Assembly (NCBI GenBank): GCA_020721445.1
Contig: DYMU01000010.1
Location: forward strand, 29,315 to 93,314
Origin: Gemmobacter nectariphilus
Lineage (GTDB): Bacteria; Pseudomonadota; Alphaproteobacteria; Rhodobacterales; Rhodobacteraceae
DNA: 64,000 bases
Direction: 5' to 3'
Part shown: piece after piece, positions 59,779 to 64,000 of the stretch
How the letters are laid out: each line of letters begins with the position of its first letter
Numbering within the stretch: position 1 is the first letter of the stretch
Notes under the pieces: model-generated
Seen by the model: the letters and a program-made list of their open reading frames with translations, nothing else
Databases searched by the model: none
Told to the model about the DNA's origin: nothing
Program-made: the position numbers and the translations under genes

Positions 59779-60242
59779 TCTTCGCTCTTGTCGCCGGGCC
59801 GCAGTTCGCTGACGAACTTGTCAAAGTCATCCGCCGCCTGGAAGTTCTTGTAAACACTGGCGAACCGGACATAGGCCACGGTGTCGATGCGGGCGAGGCT
59901 TTCCATCACGATCTCGCCGATGGCGCGCGAGGGGATATCGGTTTCGCCCAGGGATTCCAGCCGCCGCACGATGCCGGAAATCATCTGGTCAATCCGTTCA
60001 GGATCAATCGGGCGCTTTTGCATCGCGATGCGGATCGAGCGTTCCAGTTTGTCGCGGTCGAAATCCTCGCGCTTGCCGCTGGTCTTGATCACGACCAGAT
60101 CGCGCAGCTGCACCCGTTCATAGGTGGTAAAGCGCCCGCCGCACGCCGGGCAAAAGCGCCGCCGCCGGATGGCGACATGGTCTTCGGCGGGACGCGAGTC
60201 TTTCACTTGCGTGTCGATATTGCCGCAGAATGGGCAGCGCAT
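59775..60242 (-). CDS. nrdR: Transcriptional repressor NrdR
   Basis: A 155-residue regulator of ribonucleotide reductase genes. The zinc ribbon is MRCPFCGN with [13 protein letters not shown] (Cys at 3, 6, 31, 34), and the ATP-cone follows ([17 protein letters not shown] to [11 protein letters not shown]). It senses ATP/dATP ratio and binds NrdR boxes. First gene of an operon with ribD. Confidence 0.97.
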   Translation of the reverse strand: MRCPFCGNIDTQVKDSRPAEDHVAIRRRRFCPACGGRFTTYERVQLRDLVVIKTSGKREDFDRDKLERSIRIAMQKRPIDPERIDQMISGIVRRLESLGETDIPSRAIGEIVMESLARIDTVAYVRFASVYKNFQAADDFDKFVSELRPGDKSEE

Positions 60243-60465
60243 GGCCCTCTCCTTGCATTTTCGTTACAGTGCCTGCCTCTAGTCCGGGTGTTTCCCCCGG
60301 TATTCATCCACAGACTATAGGGCCAAGGCTGCGATCTGGGCCAGTGTGAAGTTTCGCCCCCATCATATGGGGCCAAAGGTGTGGCGGCGCGGACTCACGG
60401 GGTCGTGTGGTTGCCTGTCATCAAGGGATGCTACCTTTGACCCTCATGATTTCAGGAGGATCGCC

Positions 60466-61353
60466 ATGACCCGGATGACGGCCAAGGATTTCGACCAGCA
60501 ATTGCTGGAGTTGTATGACTTCTACGCGCATGGAAAGATCACGAAGCGTGAATTTCTGGATCGTGCGGGCAAGTTTGCCGTGGGCGGCGTGACCGCGTTG
60601 GCCCTGCTGGACATGCTGAGCCCGAACTATGCCCTTGCCGAGCAGGTCAGTTTCAATGACCCCGAGGTTACCGGGACATACATCACCTATCCGTCGCCCA
60701 ATGGCCATGGCGAGGTGCGCGGGTATCTGGTGCGGCCAACGGCGGCCACCGGCAAGCTGCCTGCGGTCGTGGTGGTGCATGAAAACCGTGGCCTGAACCC
60801 GTATATCGAGGATGTGGCGCGGCGGCTTGCCAAGGCCGGGTTCATGGCGCTGGCCCCGGATGGGTTGACCAGCGTGGGGGGCTATCCCGGCAATGATGAA
60901 AAGGGCCGCGAATTGCAGGCCACCGTTGATGGCACCAAGCTGATGAATGATTTCTTTGCCGCGGTTGAACATCTGCTGACGCATGAAGGCAGCACCGGCA
61001 AGGTCGGGATCACCGGGTTTTGCTATGGCGGTGGGGTCGCCAATGCGGCGGCGGTGGCCTATCCGGAACTGGCGGGCGCGGTGCCGTTCTATGGCCGCCA
61101 GCCTAAGCCTCAGGATGTGGCCAAGATCAAGGCACCTCTGCTGATCCATTACGCCGAGTTGGACATGCGGGTGAATGAAGGCTGGCCCGCCTATGAGGCG
61201 GCGCTGAAGGCCGCGGGCACAAGGTATGAGGCGTTCATCTATCCCGGCGTCAACCACGGTTTCCACAACGACAGCACCCCGCGCTACGACGCGGCGGCGG
61301 CGGAACTGGCCTGGGGCCGGACGGTCGAATTCTTCAAGGCCAATCTGGTCTGA
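60466..61353 (+). CDS. Exported dienelactone hydrolase family protein
   Basis: A 295-residue alpha/beta hydrolase. After 30 residues the signal-like segment [20 protein letters not shown] resembles a Tat signal, with Lys-Arg in place of the usual Arg-Arg. The hydrolase body has [26 protein letters not shown], the nucleophile Cys in [14 protein letters not shown] (about 185), the Asp in [13 protein letters not shown], and the His in GVNHGFHND. The strong AGGAGGA fixes the start. Substrate is unknown; other family members act on lactones or ester pollutants. Confidence 0.86.
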   Translation: MTRMTAKDFDQQLLELYDFYAHGKITKREFLDRAGKFAVGGVTALALLDMLSPNYALAEQVSFNDPEVTGTYITYPSPNGHGEVRGYLVRPTAATGKLPAVVVVHENRGLNPYIEDVARRLAKAGFMALAPDGLTSVGGYPGNDEKGRELQATVDGTKLMNDFFAAVEHLLTHEGSTGKVGITGFCYGGGVANAAAVAYPELAGAVPFYGRQPKPQDVAKIKAPLLIHYAELDMRVNEGWPAYEAALKAAGTRYEAFIYPGVNHGFHNDSTPRYDAAAAELAWGRTVEFFKANLV

Positions 61354-61447
61354 TCGCTGTTGCGGGCGGGTCGCACCGTGCGGCGATCCGCCCGACTTCT
61401 ATGATGGGTTAGGAAATTTTTGTCATCTTCGTGTTACCTTTCCATGT

Positions 61448-61744
61448 ATGGGAAATCGAATCGCCTTTTGTGCCGCTATCCTTGTCATGGCCAACCCGGT
61501 CAGTGCCACAACCCCCATTGCCGAAGTGCTGTGTGCGCCAAGGGCCGAGATGGTGGAAAAGCTGACCAAGCACTACCGCGCACAAATCTCGGGGCAGGGC
61601 GTGCGCAACATGGAAATGGTGATCGAGGTCTGGACCGATGCCCGCGGCGACTGGACATTGGTGCAGTCCTATGCCGATGGCCGCGCCTGTATTCTGGCCA
61701 TGGGGGTTGGCTGGGATACCGTCGCCCCCGCCGACCCGGCCTGA
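61448..61744 (+). CDS. Small secreted protein, unknown
   Basis: A 98-residue protein with a signal peptide (MGNRIAFCAAILVMANPVSA). The mature part is a compact domain with LCAPRAEMVEKLTKHYRAQ and a beta hairpin WTDARGDWTLVQSYADGRACILAMG; two cysteines could form a disulfide. I know the pattern from related genomes without a function. The ribosome site is poor, which lowers confidence in the start. Confidence 0.68.
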   Translation: MGNRIAFCAAILVMANPVSATTPIAEVLCAPRAEMVEKLTKHYRAQISGQGVRNMEMVIEVWTDARGDWTLVQSYADGRACILAMGVGWDTVAPADPA

Positions 61745-61769
61745 TCCGGCCTTCGCCCGCCGGATGGCA

Positions 61770-62558
61770 TCAGTTCCAGTCGGGTTTGCGTTTGCCCAGA
61801 AAGGCGGCGATGCCTTCTTCGGTGTCGCGCCACAGCATGTTTTCCACCATCACCGCCCCGGCATGGGCATAGGCCTGATCCAGCGGCAGGTCGATCTGGT
61901 CATAGAACGCGACCTTGCCGATCTTGACTGCGGCGGTCAGCTTGGCGGCGACGGTTTCGGCCAGTGACCGCGTCGCCTCCTCAAGCTTTTCGGATGGCAC
62001 GACGTGATTGACCAAGCCGACCTGATAGGCGCGGGCGGCATCAAGGAAGGTGCCGGTGGTCAGCATCTCGAAGGCAACGGATGCGGGCACTTTGCGGGTC
62101 AGCGCGACCATGGGGGTCGAGCAGAACAGGCCGATGTTGACGCCATTCACACCAAAGCGCGCCTCTTCGGCGGCCACCACCATATCACATGAGGCGACAA
62201 GCTGGCAGCCGGCAGCGGCGGCAATGGCATGGACCTGCGCGATAACCGGCTGGGGCAGGGCGGTGATGGCCTGCATCACCGCGGCACAGCGGGCAAACAG
62301 GTCAGCAAAATAGGCGGCACCCTTGTCAGAGGCGGTTCGGGCGGCCTGCATTTCCTTCAGGTCATGGCCGGCACAGAACGCCTTGCCCGTGGCCTTCAGG
62401 ATGACCACACGAGCGCTGCGATCCTGCGCCAGTTCGTCCAATGCGCGCGACAGGCCATCCAGCATCGCATCAGACAGCGCATTCAGCGATGCAGGTGCGT
62501 TCAGCGTCAGGGTTGCCACGCCCGCATGATCGTGGCGCAGAACAAAAGGTTCGGTCAT
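61770..62558 (-). CDS. Enoyl-CoA hydratase/isomerase family protein
   Basis: A 262-residue crotonase-fold enzyme. It has the two oxyanion-hole segments: AFCAGHDLKEMQ (about 66) and the QVHAIAAAAGCQLVASCDMVVA stretch (about 112). FGVNGVNIGLFCST replaces the FxxPEv/xLG catalytic Glu region: where hydratases have Glu at PE-(V/I)-x-LG, this protein has Val-Asn, so it may not be a classic hydratase. Start MTEPFVLRHDH has AGGAAG upstream. It is divergent from a thioesterase gene, a common fatty-acyl-CoA pairing. Confidence 0.85.
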   Translation of the reverse strand: MTEPFVLRHDHAGVATLTLNAPASLNALSDAMLDGLSRALDELAQDRSARVVILKATGKAFCAGHDLKEMQAARTASDKGAAYFADLFARCAAVMQAITALPQPVIAQVHAIAAAAGCQLVASCDMVVAAEEARFGVNGVNIGLFCSTPMVALTRKVPASVAFEMLTTGTFLDAARAYQVGLVNHVVPSEKLEEATRSLAETVAAKLTAAVKIGKVAFYDQIDLPLDQAYAHAGAVMVENMLWRDTEEGIAAFLGKRKPDWN

Positions 62559-62616
62559 TGCATCTTCCTGTGTCTTTGCGCAGACCATAGGCCATCCAGA
62601 CGCCGCAAGGAAAGAC

Positions 62617-63036
62617 ATGACGCTGAAAATGGACGTGCCGGGCCTGCAGGCCTTTCTGGCCCGGGATTTCGGTCAGGTGGCCGAGGATTTCCGGGTGGAA
62701 CGCGTTGACTCAGATGGTCTGACGCTGCGTCTGCGCGTGGCCGAGCGGCATTTGCGCCCCGGAGGCACGGTGTCAGGGCCGTCGATGTTCGGGCTGGCCG
62801 ATGTGGCGATGTATCTTGCCATCCTGTCGCGCATCGGCCCGGTGGCGCTTGCTGTTACCACCAATTGCGCCATCGACTTCATGCGCAAGCCCAAGGCAGG
62901 AGCCGATCTGCTGGCGCATGCGCGGGTGCTGAAACTGGGGCGCACACTGGCAGTGGGCGATGTGCTGATCTTTTCCGAAGACCAGCCCGACCCGGTGGCG
63001 CGGGCCAGCCTGACCTACGCCATCCCGCAAAAATGA
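62617..63036 (+). CDS. PaaI-like thioesterase
   Basis: A 139-residue hotdog-fold thioesterase hydrolysing acyl-CoA. The family core is LRPGGTVSGPSMFGLADVAMYLAIL, where the catalytic Asp is in GLADVAM, then TTNCAIDFMRKPKAGADLLAHARVLKLGRTLAVGDV. Divergent from the enoyl-CoA hydratase gene with start sites 58 bases apart, so they may share control. A hairpin follows. Confidence 0.88.
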   Translation: MTLKMDVPGLQAFLARDFGQVAEDFRVERVDSDGLTLRLRVAERHLRPGGTVSGPSMFGLADVAMYLAILSRIGPVALAVTTNCAIDFMRKPKAGADLLAHARVLKLGRTLAVGDVLIFSEDQPDPVARASLTYAIPQK

Positions 63037-63038
63037 AA

Positions 63039-63060
63039 CCGCCCCCGAAAGCGGGGGCGG
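63039..63060. terminator. Hairpin between thioesterase and bactofilin genes
   Basis: CCGCCCCCG, AAA, GCGGGGGCGG: a 9-bp GC stem between convergent genes. On the minus strand it is followed by TTTCATTTTT, so it best fits the bactofilin transcript. Confidence 0.75.
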
Positions 63061-63084
63061 CACAGATATCCCGTGGACAGGGGG

Positions 63085-63459
63085 TCAGCCCTTGATCCGC
63101 GAAAAGTGGCCTTCGATCTGCGATCCGCTCTCAATGACCAGATTGCCATAGTCAACGTCCGCCGCCACCTGCGCCGCAGCGCGCAAGGTAAAAGTGCCTG
63201 CAGCGATCTGGCCCGCCATCTTGCCGCGCACTTCTATCGTCTCGGCCGTCACGGTCCCGGTCATCCGACCTTCGCTGCCTATGATGACGGAGCGGGCGGA
63301 AATGTTGCCATCCACCTCTCCCATCATCTCGATATCGCCCAACGACGTGATTTCGCCGGTGATCTTCAGGTCGCTGGAAAAGACCGATTTGACATTCGAC
63401 GGGCGCGAGGCGCCAGAGCCGCTGGGCGGGGTGGTCTGATCAGAGCTTTTGTTGAACAT
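63085..63459 (-). CDS. Bactofilin
   Basis: A 124-residue polymer-forming cytoskeletal protein. A disordered N-terminus (Ser/Thr/Pro, 1-25) is followed by the right-handed beta-helix with hexapeptide-like periodicity: LKITGEITSLGDIEMMGEVDGNIS, then GTVTAETIEVRGKMAGQIAAG. Bactofilins localise cell-wall enzymes. The often adjacent M23 peptidase gene is not upstream; that space is the probable rRNA leader. Confidence 0.92.
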   Translation of the reverse strand: MFNKSSDQTTPPSGSGASRPSNVKSVFSSDLKITGEITSLGDIEMMGEVDGNISARSVIIGSEGRMTGTVTAETIEVRGKMAGQIAAGTFTLRAAAQVAADVDYGNLVIESGSQIEGHFSRIKG

Positions 63460-64000
63460 GAAAAATCCATTGATGACGCTCGTTGATAAGCGCTGATGCC
63501 GGCGCGACGGTCAAGACCCGTGCGCGAGGGCGGGCGGAAATCCGGGCGTTCGACACTTGTTTGGGGCAATGGGCTGCGGCGGTGGTGTCAGAACGGGGCT
63601 GCACCCGGGCGAAGATTCGATGCCGCAAAGGCATGAGTCGGCAAGATCGGGGCTGATTCTGGGGCGTTGGGGCAGCTTCCCTTGGGTCAGTCTGCGCCTT
63701 GGCCCGGATCGCCTGCCCGATTTGGCAGCAACGGCCCAAGCAAATAAGGGCTTCGCGAAAAATCTGCTGCGTCGCGCACTTTTTCTCTTGCAGGTTTTTG
63801 CGGCCAGGCCTAAACACTGCCTCACCGAAGACGAAGAGACGCGGCGACGCGGTTCGGAAGCGACGGAAGCAGCAACGAAGGATTGCTGCAACACTTCTGG
63901 AGGCGCGGTTGCAGGAAGCACCAAGTAATTGGTGGTTCTGTGATTTTTTGTCTTCATGCTCTTTGAAACTGTTATGATTGAAGGGATATGTGGGCGGTTT
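63460..64000 (+). promoter_or_regulatory. Probable promoter and leader of an rRNA operon (operon lies beyond the right edge)
   Basis: No convincing gene in the final 541 bases. A candidate promoter is TTGCAG (63788-63793), 17-base spacer, TAAACA (63811-63816). Near the end lies TGCTCTTTGAAA (63957-63968), one or two bases from the boxA antitermination sequence TGCTCTTTAACA, followed by GAAGGGATATGTGGGCGGTTT, which I recall as a segment upstream of 16S rRNA in related genomes. The left part (63460-63780) also contains nothing I can identify. Confidence 0.55.
63957..63968 (+). promoter_or_regulatory. boxA-like antitermination element
   Basis: TGCTCTTTGAAA, close to the boxA consensus used by NusB/S10 in rRNA leaders. 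Confidence 0.6.

Noticed and set aside
63511..63957. Minus-strand frame of 148 codons before bactofilin
   Set aside because: Ser/Arg/Pro-rich low-complexity translation with no domain, no ribosome site, and it overlaps the probable rRNA leader.

Overview
The window looks like a chromosomal segment of an alphaproteobacterium of the Rhodobacteraceae/Paracoccaceae type. I infer this from the high GC content, gene orders typical of the group (cobS/cobT beside a DnaJ-like gene and bolA; cmk, rpsA, ihfB, lapA, trpF, trpB; ruvC, ruvA, ruvB), a phosphatidylcholine synthase, a katG/oxyR divergent pair, and family-specific small proteins. It is mostly housekeeping DNA. I see no insertion sequence, prophage, integron or CRISPR array.

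Layout. 1-2.5 kb: the start of a membrane-tethered regulator running off the left edge, then a dihaem cytochrome c and a beta-propeller protein with overlapping genes. 2.5-8.5 kb: a CAU-anticodon tRNA, purM-purN, rnd, a lipoprotein, sufE and an aminopeptidase P. 8.5-13.2 kb: cobT, cobS, an exported msrB, a DnaJ-like gene and bolA. 13.2-21.3 kb: a GlcG/HbpS protein, a 58-residue zinc-ribbon protein in operon with a photolyase, katG and oxyR, a GNAT enzyme, tgt and an unknown. 21.5-25.8 kb: a PAS-like zinc-ribbon protein, lon, an HU-like protein, tRNA-Val and an orphan terminator. 25.8-28.7 kb: a glyoxalase, then a Slam-type outer-membrane protein coupled to a TbpB-like lipoprotein. 29-37.5 kb: thyA-folA, cmk, a nitroreductase, rpsA, ihfB, lapA, trpF, a DUF4394 protein and trpB. 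37.7-39.7 kb: two paralogous secreted acidic PepSY-like proteins, a membrane-tethered LuxR-type regulator and a truncated globin. 39.8-46.4 kb: a DUF2237 protein, ileS, priA and transaldolase. 46.5-54.7 kb: asparaginase, DUF484-xerC, pcs, an MFS carrier, msrA, a flavoprotein reductase, prmA and an unknown. 54.8-63.5 kb: a DUF1127 protein, ruvC-ruvA-htpX-ruvB, nrdR-ribD, a dienelactone hydrolase, an enoyl-CoA hydratase, a thioesterase and a bactofilin. The right edge appears to be the leader of an rRNA operon, with a boxA-like element.

The most interesting signals are these. (1) A dispersed intergenic repeat family with a GGG(A/G)TATTT core sits just after stop codons; two copies form a large inverted repeat between ileS and priA, and one copy lies in frame inside ileS. 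(2) PrmA carries a tandem duplication of its N-terminal domain. (3) A Slam-like translocon is translationally coupled to its probable lipoprotein substrate. (4) A locus of acidic PepSY-like proteins plus a membrane LuxR regulator has tandem operator-like dyads upstream, and a paralogous regulator is cut by the left edge. (5) A LexA-box-like site lies inside the ruvC promoter spacer.

All assignments come from reading the sequence and from recall of protein families. No database search was run.
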